DNA of 64,000 nucleotides from Roseibium aggregatum (GTDB taxonomy: Bacteria; Pseudomonadota; Alphaproteobacteria; Rhizobiales; Stappiaceae). A model generated the notes under the pieces. That model made no database searches. It saw only the letters and a list, made by a program, of their open reading frames with translations, and was not told the origin of the DNA. Location: NCBI RefSeq assembly GCF_017309185.1, contig NZ_JAEKJZ010000001.1:682001-746000 (forward strand). The letters are read 5' to 3'. Shown piece by piece: positions 26,113 through 33,568 of this stretch (positions are counted from its first letter, which is position 1; each line of letters starts with the position of its first letter). The position numbers and the translations under genes were made by a program.

Positions 26113-26457
26113 ATGACATTGATATTCAAGATCGTTCCACTGTCTCTCTGGCGGGAGGCAACTGAAGCCGGAGTGTTCAAGGGTGCCCCGGTCGACCTGG
26201 CCGACGGTTACATTCATTTTTCGACGGCGGACCAGGTGCGGGAAACGGCGGCGAAACACTTCGCGGGGCAGGCGGATCTTCTGCTCGTGGCCCTGGAAGC
26301 GGAAGGCTTCGGGGACTGCCTCAAATGGGAGCCCTCCCGCGGCGGAGCCCTGTTTCCGCATCTTTACGCCGATCTTGATCCGGCGTCGGCGATCTGGGTG
26401 AAGGATCTTCCCCTTGGCGCGGACGGAAGTCACGTGTTTCCGGAGCTTGCACCGTGA
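26113..26457 (+). CDS. DUF952 family protein
   Basis: A 114-residue protein matching DUF952: IFKIVP at the start, DLADGYIHFSTADQV near residues 28-43, LLLVAL near 57 and LFPHLYADLD near 78. The fold belongs to a glutamine-cyclotransferase or ART-like group with unknown function. ATG 26113 has only a weak GGAA upstream. Its stop overlaps the GTG of pyrD by four bases (GTGA), so the two genes are translationally coupled, an arrangement common in alphaproteobacteria. Confidence 0.9.
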   Translation: MTLIFKIVPLSLWREATEAGVFKGAPVDLADGYIHFSTADQVRETAAKHFAGQADLLLVALEAEGFGDCLKWEPSRGGALFPHLYADLDPASAIWVKDLPLGADGSHVFPELAP

Positions 26458-27548
26458 CGCCGGCCTGGATTGAGAATCTGGCCCTGAAAGGCCTTTGGTG
26501 CCTCGACGCCGAGACCGCTCATCGCGCGACGGTGCTGGCTCTGAAATCAGGCCTTGTTCCGGGGCCGGGGCCGGAAGTCGACCCGCGCCTTGCGGTGAAA
26601 TTATGGGATCTGACCTTTCCCAATCCGCTCGGCATGGCGGCCGGGTTCGACAAGAACGGGGAAGTTCCGGATGCGCTGCTCAAACTTGGCTTCGGCTTTA
26701 CCGAAGCCGGTTCGGTGACGCCGCGCCCGCAACCGGGCAACCCGCGTCCCCGGGTTTTTCGCCTGCCCGACGACCGGGGTGTCATCAACCGGTTCGGTTT
26801 CAACAACGAAGGCCATGCGGCATTGCGCAAGCGGCTCGACGCGCGTCCGCGCCTGACGGGGATCGTCGGCATAAATGTCGGGGCCAACAAGGACGCCGAA
26901 GACCGGACTGCCGACTATGTCTCCGGTATCTACGAATTCGCCGACATCGCGTCCTACTTCACCGTCAATGTGTCCTCGCCGAACACACCGGGCCTGCGCG
27001 ATCTGCAGGCCCGCTCCGCACTCGCGGAGCTGTTGACCGGGGTGATCTCCGCGCGGGACGAGTGCACGCAAAAGCTCGGCCGGCGCGTTCCTGTCCTGCT
27101 CAAGATCGCGCCGGACGTCAGCGATGAAGGCCTTCAGGACATCGTGGAGGAAGTTCTCGCCAAGAACGTCGACGGCCTGATCGTCTCCAATACGACAATC
27201 GGCCGGGAAGGCCTGAGCGGCACCGGCCCCGCTGACGAGGCCGGGGGGCTCTCCGGGCGTCCGTTGTTCCGCAAATCCACCATCGTGCTTGCCAGGGCGA
27301 GAAAGCTGGCGGGGCCGGACCTGCCGATCATCGGTGTCGGCGGCATCGACAGCGCGGAAACCGCCTGGGAAAAGATTACCGCGGGCGCCGATCTCCTGCA
27401 GCTCTATTCGGCGCTTGTCTTCAGGGGACCGGCCCTGATCGGTGAAATCCTGACGGGTCTGGCCGCGAAGCTCAACGCAGATGGCCTGACGTCCTTGCGG
27501 GAAGCGCGCGATACCAACGTCGAGGCATGGGCTTCCGAAACCGCATAG
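26454..27548 (+). CDS. pyrD: Dihydroorotate dehydrogenase (quinone), class 2
   Basis: A 364-residue FMN enzyme that oxidises dihydroorotate to orotate with quinone in pyrimidine synthesis, bound to the inner face of the membrane by its N-terminal helices. Seen: NPLGMAAGFDKNG near residue 55, NRFGFNNEGH near 112, the catalytic serine context NVSSPNTPGLR near 170, VSNTTIGR near 244 and IGVGGIDSAE near 298. The N-terminal extension marks class 2. The start is GTG 26454, coupled to the DUF952 gene. Confidence 0.97.
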   Translation: MTPAWIENLALKGLWCLDAETAHRATVLALKSGLVPGPGPEVDPRLAVKLWDLTFPNPLGMAAGFDKNGEVPDALLKLGFGFTEAGSVTPRPQPGNPRPRVFRLPDDRGVINRFGFNNEGHAALRKRLDARPRLTGIVGINVGANKDAEDRTADYVSGIYEFADIASYFTVNVSSPNTPGLRDLQARSALAELLTGVISARDECTQKLGRRVPVLLKIAPDVSDEGLQDIVEEVLAKNVDGLIVSNTTIGREGLSGTGPADEAGGLSGRPLFRKSTIVLARARKLAGPDLPIIGVGGIDSAETAWEKITAGADLLQLYSALVFRGPALIGEILTGLAAKLNADGLTSLREARDTNVEAWASETA

Positions 27549-27549
27549 A

Positions 27550-27588
27550 GCATCGTGGTTCAAATGATTCAGACCTGGCGAACGATGC
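27550..27588. repeat. Short hairpin repeat between pyrD and MATE genes
   Basis: GCATCGT and ACGATGC arms enclose 25 bases that contain TCAAATGATTCA, the same 12-mer found at the right end of the 13.1-13.4 kb element. No T-run follows, so it is more likely a dispersed intergenic repeat than a classical terminator. Confidence 0.45.
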
Positions 27589-27589
27589 C

Positions 27590-28939
27590 CTAAGCCGCGA
27601 ACGTTTCCGCGGCGCGTTTCCGGTACATCGCCAGGAGCGTCACGCCGCGCAGGCCGAGGAAGATCTCCAGGGACAGCCAGAGCCCGTGATTGCCCAGGAC
27701 CGGAAAGAACAGATAATAGGCGGCGATATAGGCGGCCAGAGACAGCAGCATCATGTTGCGCATGGTGCTCGACCATGTGGCGCCGATGAAGACGCCGTCC
27801 ATCTGAAAGGCCAGTACGCCAAGCAGAGGCGCCAGAACCGCCCAGACCAGATAGACTTCCGCCTGGGCGCGCACGTCCGGCGCGGTGGTCATCAAGGCGA
27901 TCAGGCCTGTGCCGGAGACGAGGAAAACCAAAGCAAGGCATCCGGCAAGGGCAAAACTCCAGATCGCCGTGAGGCGTAGCGTCTTGTCGAACGCCGGCCT
28001 GTTTCTTGCGCCAACAGCGCGCCCGACAAGCTGTTCCGCGGCTGTCGCAAGACCATCGAGAAAATAGCCGGCGACGACGATGAACTTCTCCAGCACCGCG
28101 TTTGCCGCCAGAATGGCGTCTCCCTGGGTGGCGGACTTCGCCATGAAAAACGCATAGGCGACAAGCAGCGAGAAAGACCGGATCATGATGTCCCGGTTCA
28201 CCGCCATCGTTCGCAGGAGGAGGCGCCGGTCCAGGATGATGGCAAGCGCCGGCCAGGATTTACCCTTGACGTTGGCGAGGATTAGCAAGGCGCCGAGACC
28301 GGCGGCGGAGGCTTCGCTCAGGGCGGTTGCAAGTGCGACCCCTTCGACGCTCCACTCAAGGCCGATCACGAACCAGATGCTGAGGGCAATGTTCAGACCG
28401 TTCATGAAGAGCTGGAGAGCCAGCCCGGTGCCGGCGCGCCCGAGCCCCAGGAACCAGCCGAGAATGGCATAGTTCGCGAGGACGAATGGGGCACTGTAGA
28501 CCCGGACGTCGAAGTAACGCGCCATTGCGTTCTGCACGTCGGCGCTGCCGCCGAGGAACCACATTCCGGCTTCTCGGGCCGGGGTCTGCAGAAGGATGAC
28601 CGCCAGTCCGCCAAGCAGCGCCAGAACAAGAGCGCGAAGAAGCGTCGCCTTGATTTCTTCATCGTTGCGCGCGCCGAGGGCCTGAGCGGTCAGGCCCGTG
28701 GTTCCCGAGCGCAGAAAACTGAAGGTGTTGAAGAGCACGTCGAAGACAATACTGCCAAGCGCAATGCCGCCAAGCAGGGCGGCGTCGCCGAGACGCCCGA
28801 TCACCGCCATGTCGATCAGTCCGAGCAGAGGCGTTGACAGAAAGCCGAGGGTCATCGGAACGGCTATGGCGAGAACCGAACGGTTCGTCACCGTGAAGCC
28901 GAGTTTCACGGGATCTGTTGAGGAGGAGCTGTCGGACAT
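27590..28939 (-). CDS. MATE family efflux transporter (DinF-like)
   Basis: A 449-residue protein with twelve predicted membrane helices in two related halves, as in MATE multidrug/Na+ or H+ antiporters of the DinF branch. The start of the first half reads AVPMTLGFLSTPLLGLIDMAVIGRLG and contains the family aspartate. ATG 28939 is chosen; 34 open codons upstream are polar and unlike the family. It ends against pyrD across the short hairpin and begins 49 bases after the HxlR gene stop on the same strand, so the regulator may precede it in one transcript. Substrate unknown. Confidence 0.93.
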   Translation of the reverse strand: MSDSSSSTDPVKLGFTVTNRSVLAIAVPMTLGFLSTPLLGLIDMAVIGRLGDAALLGGIALGSIVFDVLFNTFSFLRSGTTGLTAQALGARNDEEIKATLLRALVLALLGGLAVILLQTPAREAGMWFLGGSADVQNAMARYFDVRVYSAPFVLANYAILGWFLGLGRAGTGLALQLFMNGLNIALSIWFVIGLEWSVEGVALATALSEASAAGLGALLILANVKGKSWPALAIILDRRLLLRTMAVNRDIMIRSFSLLVAYAFFMAKSATQGDAILAANAVLEKFIVVAGYFLDGLATAAEQLVGRAVGARNRPAFDKTLRLTAIWSFALAGCLALVFLVSGTGLIALMTTAPDVRAQAEVYLVWAVLAPLLGVLAFQMDGVFIGATWSSTMRNMMLLSLAAYIAAYYLFFPVLGNHGLWLSLEIFLGLRGVTLLAMYRKRAAETFAA

Positions 28940-28988
28940 CGGGAACTCTTGTTGATGTCGGTCCTTTTGTCCGTCTTGCCCGCGCCCG

Positions 28989-29330
28989 TCAATCGTTTTC
29001 GCTTGCCTGCCCGGTATCCGGATACTGCATGCCCCAGTCATAGAGCGCTTGCATGACAGGTCCGAGTTTTTCCCCCTTCGCGGTCAGGTGGTATTCCGCC
29101 CTCGGCGGATGATCCGAATATTGCCTTCTCTCCAGGATGCCGGAGTGTTCCAGCCGTTTGAGCCGGTTCGAAAGCGTGTTGGGGGACAGGCCCAGTTCGG
29201 TTTGCAGATCCTGAAACCGGCGTTTTCTGCCCTCCAGAAAAAACTCCCGAACGATCAGAAAAGACCACTGATCGCTCAGGATGTCGGTGGTCCGCCGGAT
29301 CGGGCAGTTGGCGCGCGAAATGCTTTTCAT
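28989..29330 (-). CDS. HxlR family transcriptional regulator
   Basis: A 113-residue winged-helix protein matching HxlR. It has CPIRRTTDILSDQWSFLIVREFF near the start (Cys9 conserved), RRFQDLQTELGLSPNTLSNRLKRL for the recognition helix, and YHLTAKGEKL in the wing. HxlR proteins often sense electrophiles or redox change through that cysteine. It is divergent from a membrane-protein gene over a 76-88-base gap that holds an inverted repeat, and is followed by the MATE pump gene. Confidence 0.94.
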   Translation of the reverse strand: MKSISRANCPIRRTTDILSDQWSFLIVREFFLEGRKRRFQDLQTELGLSPNTLSNRLKRLEHSGILERRQYSDHPPRAEYHLTAKGEKLGPVMQALYDWGMQYPDTGQASEND

Positions 29331-29362
29331 GAGCCGAAATGTATGTCGGCTCTTGCAATTTG

Positions 29363-29393
29363 TGAAGTCGCTACAAAAATAATAGTAACTTCA
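29363..29393. promoter_or_regulatory. Inverted repeat, candidate HxlR operator
   Basis: TGAAGT and ACTTCA half-sites flank a 19-base A+T-rich centre between the divergent hxlR and membrane-protein genes. The placement fits autoregulation, with the neighbouring genes as targets. Confidence 0.4.
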
Positions 29394-29418
29394 TAAATGG
29401 AAGTGAATGGAGTTTTTG

Positions 29419-30150
29419 ATGTTTGCGACTTTCCTGGAATTTTACGTGCGGGTCTTCACCACGATGCTGCCCGCGCTTGCGCTAACCACCATTGCGCTGT
29501 CGGCGCGCAGGGCGGAGCTTCCCTGGAAAACCACGGCCTGGGTGATGGCCGGAATGGGGCTGCTGTTCGGGCTTTGGCATGCGCTGGCTGCCAGAATGGG
29601 AGAACTGAACCTGCTGATGCCCCCTCAGACGGTGACGAGCACTCCCTATATTCTGTTTTTCCTGCTGGGCGGAGCCGCTCTGCTGGTCGTTTTGGCGCGA
29701 ATTCCCCGACTGGGACGGACGATCACGGATGCCGCCGACCAAAGGGTCCTGATGCTGTTCCAGGTCCCGAGGGTCATGGGCGCCGTCTTCCTGCTCGGGT
29801 GGGCACTGGGAGAGATCCCCTGGCAGTTCGCACTGCCTGCGGGCCTCGGCGACGTCTGGGCGGGTGTCGCCGGCTGGCAGGCCTATCGGGCGCTCGAAAG
29901 CGGCCGGGACGATGCGGAGGCCACTGTGTGGCGCGCCAATCTGATCGGTGTTGCGGATTTCGTTGTCGCTGTCCTGACCGGGATCATGACGTCGGAGGGC
30001 TTCGCGCACATCATGGCGCAATCCGATCCGAACATCATAAATCGCTATCCTCTGGTGCTCTTCCCGGCATTGTTCGTACCTGTTTTTCTGGCCGCGCACA
30101 TCATTTCGGTCTTCAGACTGCGCCAGGCGGCCAGGCTGCAAACGGCGTGA
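29419..30150 (+). CDS. Hypothetical integral membrane protein
   Basis: A protein of about 243 residues with roughly seven hydrophobic helices (for example LPALALTTIALSA, TPYILFFLLGGAALLVVLA and the C-terminal LFPALFVPVFLAAHIISVF). I do not recognise the family. ATG 29419 has GGAG six bases upstream; ATG 29407 with GGAAG is an alternative. The divergent HxlR regulator and the inverted repeat in between suggest this gene is its target, perhaps in response to a reactive compound. Confidence 0.7.
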   Translation: MFATFLEFYVRVFTTMLPALALTTIALSARRAELPWKTTAWVMAGMGLLFGLWHALAARMGELNLLMPPQTVTSTPYILFFLLGGAALLVVLARIPRLGRTITDAADQRVLMLFQVPRVMGAVFLLGWALGEIPWQFALPAGLGDVWAGVAGWQAYRALESGRDDAEATVWRANLIGVADFVVAVLTGIMTSEGFAHIMAQSDPNIINRYPLVLFPALFVPVFLAAHIISVFRLRQAARLQTA

Positions 30151-30220
30151 ACGCCACGTTTTTAAAACCGGTTCGCGGGTAGACTGTCAGAAAAGCGATC
30201 GGGCGATATATTCTCGCGCA

Positions 30221-31183
30221 ATGACAATGCCGATCGTTCATCATCCGGCCTACTGCGCCGACTTGCCCGCGAACCACCGTTTCCCGATGGACAAATTCCG
30301 TGCCGTGGCGGAGTTGATCGTGGAAGAGGGGTTGCTGGACGGCGCCGGAACCTTTTTCCGTCCGCGGGCCGCGCCGTTTGAATGGGTCGCGCTGGCGCAT
30401 GATCCGGTTTACGTGGATCAGGTGTTTCACGGCAAGGTGCCGGACGGTATCGCCCGGGAGATCGGCTTCCCAATGCGTCCGGACATCGCGCTGCGCGCCC
30501 GCTGCGCCACCGGTGGCACGGTGCTGACGGGATATCTGGCACTGGACTATGGTCTGGCCTGCAACACTGCCGGTGGCAGTCATCACGCACGCCGGGCGCA
30601 TGGCGCGGGGTTCTGTGTTTTCAACGACGTCGCGGTGGCGCTCAAGGTGATGCAGGCGGACGGAGCGATCCGCAAGGCGCTTGTGATCGACCTCGATGTG
30701 CATCAGGGAGATGGAACCGCCGACATTTTCTCCGGCGATCCGGACATCTTCACCTTCTCGATGCATTCGGAAAAGAACTATCCGGTCCGCAAGGTTCCCT
30801 CGCATCTCGACATCGGTTTGCCCGACGGGACCGGGGACGCGGATTATCTGCGCAAGCTTGAAGAGGTGCTTCCCGGGCTGTTGGCGATGGAGCCCTGGGA
30901 CATCGTGTTTTTCAATGCCGGTGTCGATCCTTTCGAGGGCGATCGTTTGGGTCGCCTGGCGCTCACGCGCACCGGGCTGCGCCAGCGCGACCGGTATGTC
31001 ATCGGCGCGGTCCGGGAAGCTGACATCCCCCTGGCGGGCGTCCTGGGCGGCGGTTATTCGACGGACATCGGCGAACTGGCCGACCGTCACGTGACGCTGC
31101 ACCGGGTTGCGCGGGATGTTTCGCGACGAAGCAGTCCGCCGGTTTCTACTGCTTCGGACGCCCCATCGCGAGAAGGCGCGTGA
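30221..31183 (+). CDS. Histone-deacetylase-family amidohydrolase
   Basis: A 320-residue member of the arginase/deacetylase superfamily, which uses one Zn2+ to remove acyl groups from lysine or polyamines. Active-site landmarks: the paired histidines in GGSHHA near residue 122, GFCVFND near 130, the metal ligands in DLDVHQGDGT near 157, and NAGVDPFEGDRLGRLALT near 231 with the second metal Asp. It resembles short bacterial class IV-like enzymes rather than AcuC. The last 13 codons overlap the 3' end of the convergent downstream gene by 38 bases. Substrate unknown. Confidence 0.92.
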   Translation: MTMPIVHHPAYCADLPANHRFPMDKFRAVAELIVEEGLLDGAGTFFRPRAAPFEWVALAHDPVYVDQVFHGKVPDGIAREIGFPMRPDIALRARCATGGTVLTGYLALDYGLACNTAGGSHHARRAHGAGFCVFNDVAVALKVMQADGAIRKALVIDLDVHQGDGTADIFSGDPDIFTFSMHSEKNYPVRKVPSHLDIGLPDGTGDADYLRKLEEVLPGLLAMEPWDIVFFNAGVDPFEGDRLGRLALTRTGLRQRDRYVIGAVREADIPLAGVLGGGYSTDIGELADRHVTLHRVARDVSRRSSPPVSTASDAPSREGA

Positions 31184-31424
31184 GGAACCAGATCGGCACC
31201 ACGACGACGGCGCCGAGAACAAGATAGCGGCCAAGCCGTCCGATCGCCTCGAAGCCCATGTTCCAGAGCCTTTCGAAGAAGTCGACCGCCATGTGAACGA
31301 GATCGAGCGGATCCAGATCCAGGGCCGCCAGAATGATGCCGACGACGAAGGACAAAAACACAAGACGCAGCGCGACCTGACCGGGCGAGCCCCCCAGAAA
31401 ACGGCTTAGGCCGGTATCGGGCAT
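31146..31424 (-). CDS. Small membrane protein (DUF6460-like)
   Basis: A 92-residue protein with two hydrophobic helices (VALRLVFLSFVVGIILAAL near residue 17 and YLVLGAVVVVPIWFLTRL near 67) separated by a helical segment with LDPLDLVHMAVDFFERLW. It resembles a conserved alphaproteobacterial family that I recall as DUF6460; the name is from memory. The gene is convergent with, and overlaps, the deacetylase-family gene. Confidence 0.7.
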   Translation of the reverse strand: MPDTGLSRFLGGSPGQVALRLVFLSFVVGIILAALDLDPLDLVHMAVDFFERLWNMGFEAIGRLGRYLVLGAVVVVPIWFLTRLLAMGRPKQ

Positions 31425-32060
31425 GTGTTTCTCCAGACTGACTTGCGGACTAACCTGATCCGGAAATTAGGAATGTTCTCTGCCGATTGCAATGATCTGC
31501 CGCCCTGTAAAATTGATCCCGTAGCGCATCCTTTCATTCAGGAAAAAAGACTGCACCGTCAACTTTCGAGATCAAGCAGCTAATTACACGCGGTGTCGTA
31601 AATGGTATAATCCCATTGGTTTCAGGCCAAAGACAGCGCGCCCCGGTTGCCCTATAAAGACCTCGGGAAGGCGCATTGGATTGCAAGCGAAAATCCCATC
31701 CAGCTTGTGCGACGTCCTTCCTCCGATCTGGGTGAATGACCAAAAAGGGTCCGCGCCAGGTATGGCCGAGGCGCAGGAACCGCCACGCTCCAGTTCGGTT
31801 AGAAGTCACTGTGCCCGGACGATCCCACAACCATTTCCGTTCCGGCAGCAGGGCATAAGAAGTTGCTCGTGCCGGATGTCGAATATCCGTCAGGCAACCA
31901 TTGACCTACGGCACGGTTTCGGTTTTGCCCGAAACCGCAACCGTGCCGGTATTCTTTGTCGGGATTTGAACCATCTGCGTCTGTCTGAACCTCGTCTGAT
32001 GGTTCGACCCTGTTCGCCGGCAAGGCGTGCCGGGCGGGACGGCCTGCGCGTGGGGCCGGG
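31425..32060. other. 636-base gap with a strong unexplained hairpin
   Basis: No reading frame here has family similarity, a good start site or neighbour-like codon use. The main feature is a long hairpin at 31910-31947, with GGCACGGTT and AACCGTGCC outer arms and CGGTTT/AAACCG inside. No T-run follows it on the plus strand. It may be an intergenic repeat or part of an RNA. I could not match the region to any RNA family I know. Confidence 0.4.
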
Positions 32061-33128
32061 TCACATGGATTTGGGCGTTTTCAAAGTTCCTTGGATGCCC
32101 CCTTTGACCGGCATGTGTCTCGAAGGTCCGTCCCGCACCTTCCGGGGCGAGACGCCAAACCAGATCTTCACGGCTCTGGAAAACGTACTCAGTTCGGAGA
32201 AGCCAAGCAGATAGGCGATTTCCTTCATCGGCAGGTCCGTGCTGCGCAGGTAGCGCTCGGCCGCAGAGCGGCGGATCGCCTCGCTGAGTTTACGGAAGCT
32301 CGTGCCTTCTTTTTCCAGGAGACGCTGGACGGCCCGTTGGGACATTCCCAGTCTTGCGGAGATCTTCGGCAGGGTACATGCACCATTCGAAAGATTCGAG
32401 GCGACTTCATTTGCGACGCGGGACAGGGGCGATTCCATCTGGCCGAAGCTTTTCAGTTCTTCAAGCGCAGCCTTGTAAATAATTTCGTAGAGATGGCTGT
32501 CATTGCGCTGAAGGGGACGGGCCAAAAGGGCTTTCGGAAAGGAAATACTGTAGTGCGGCGCGTTAAATCTTATACGGCCCTGGTATTTTCTCAGGAAATC
32601 CGAGGTGCCGTGGGGCGCACGGCAAGCCATCTCGATCAGGATCGGCGGCGCCTGCACGTCGAGCGCCAGTTCGATCTGCCGAGACGCCCATGCGATCCGC
32701 GCGAACATGTTTTGCTGCCATTTGCCGCTCCCCTCAGGAACGACCCATTCGATGCAGCCTCCGGTCTCCGTTTCCCGGAAGATCATGCTGTAGGCGTTGG
32801 TACGGATCGGGAGAAACTTTTCCCAGGCCTTGCACCCCTCTCGTAACGAAGGCGCGCAGGCAAACAGATAGTCGAAGATCGAAAAGCGCCCGGTTTCGAT
32901 ACGGTGGAACAAATCGAACATGCGGGCGTCGTCACCCAACTCCTCCGCCACGGTTTCGAACACGCCGTCCAGCACGGTGATCGGAACGATGCCTTTGGGA
33001 TCGTCAAGAACGGAAAGATCGAAATTGTGGCGCCGCGCGATTTGCGGCCAATCCAGATCTTCCTTTGAACAAAAGTCACGCAAGACGCTAATTGCATCCG
33101 CACGCGCCCATTCCCCCTTAAGCGCCAT
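32061..33128 (-). CDS. AraC family transcriptional regulator
   Basis: A 355-residue regulator. Residues ~20-200 match the arabinose-binding-like N-terminal domain of the OruR/ArgR-like AraC subgroup. The C-terminal ~100 residues hold two helix-turn-helix units: LPKISARLGMSQRAVQRLLEKE, then MKEIAYLLGFSELSTFSRAVKIWFGVSPRK. ATG 33128 has GGAG six bases upstream. An upstream ATG at 33206 is in frame but lacks such a site. It is separated from the fatty-acid block by an A+T-rich gap; targets are unknown. Confidence 0.9.
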   Translation of the reverse strand: MALKGEWARADAISVLRDFCSKEDLDWPQIARRHNFDLSVLDDPKGIVPITVLDGVFETVAEELGDDARMFDLFHRIETGRFSIFDYLFACAPSLREGCKAWEKFLPIRTNAYSMIFRETETGGCIEWVVPEGSGKWQQNMFARIAWASRQIELALDVQAPPILIEMACRAPHGTSDFLRKYQGRIRFNAPHYSISFPKALLARPLQRNDSHLYEIIYKAALEELKSFGQMESPLSRVANEVASNLSNGACTLPKISARLGMSQRAVQRLLEKEGTSFRKLSEAIRRSAAERYLRSTDLPMKEIAYLLGFSELSTFSRAVKIWFGVSPRKVRDGPSRHMPVKGGIQGTLKTPKSM

Positions 33129-33568
33129 CTCATTCTCCAGCCGATCGTGCACGGTTTTTAAGCAAACTGTGCATGAAATGCCTTTTAGATCAAGTTTTGT
33201 CGTCAATTGCTAACCAAATTGACATTATAATATCGGTAAAAATAACAATTATTGTATTTAAAATCGGATTGAGATCTTGGAGTTTAGTTGTCATTACGGC
33301 TGTGCGCTGTCCGCGCTACATCCCGATGACTGGAATCGGAAGCCGCCAGTTTGTTCGCAACTGCAGTGTGGTCTCAAAACAGTAGTCGCCTCACCGTGTT
33401 CCGCTTCACGCGACGTCTTTCACCGGACGTTCTGCTTCGGGATTGATTGCCTCGCACTGTTGGTCCGCAGCTCTGACAAACTGTGGGTCGAGGTCATGAT
33501 TGACACCCCGGGCAGCGTTCCGCTGCCCGGGGCGATTCTGATGGGGACCAGATTTCTTCAGTGGGCTG
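33129..33568. other. 440-base gap upstream of the AraC gene
   Basis: The left part (33180-33280) is markedly A+T-rich and probably contains the araC promoter. The remainder holds no gene I can support. The right end carries the hairpin that follows fadB/J. Confidence 0.5.
33506..33532 (-). terminator. Strong hairpin 3' of the FadB/J gene
   Basis: CCCCGGGCAGCG-TTC-CGCTGCCCGGGG is a perfect 12-pair stem located 37 bases beyond the leftward fadB/J stop. A T-run is lacking, so it may protect the 3' end or act with Rho instead of as a classical terminator. Confidence 0.6.

Noticed and set aside
31534..31830. Minus-strand 98-codon frame
   Set aside because: No family similarity, no ribosome-binding site and atypical composition; it fails to fit either neighbour.
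31950..32030. tRNA-like sequence after the 31.9 kb hairpin
   Set aside because: A GGTTCGA-like piece is present, but no cloverleaf could be drawn.
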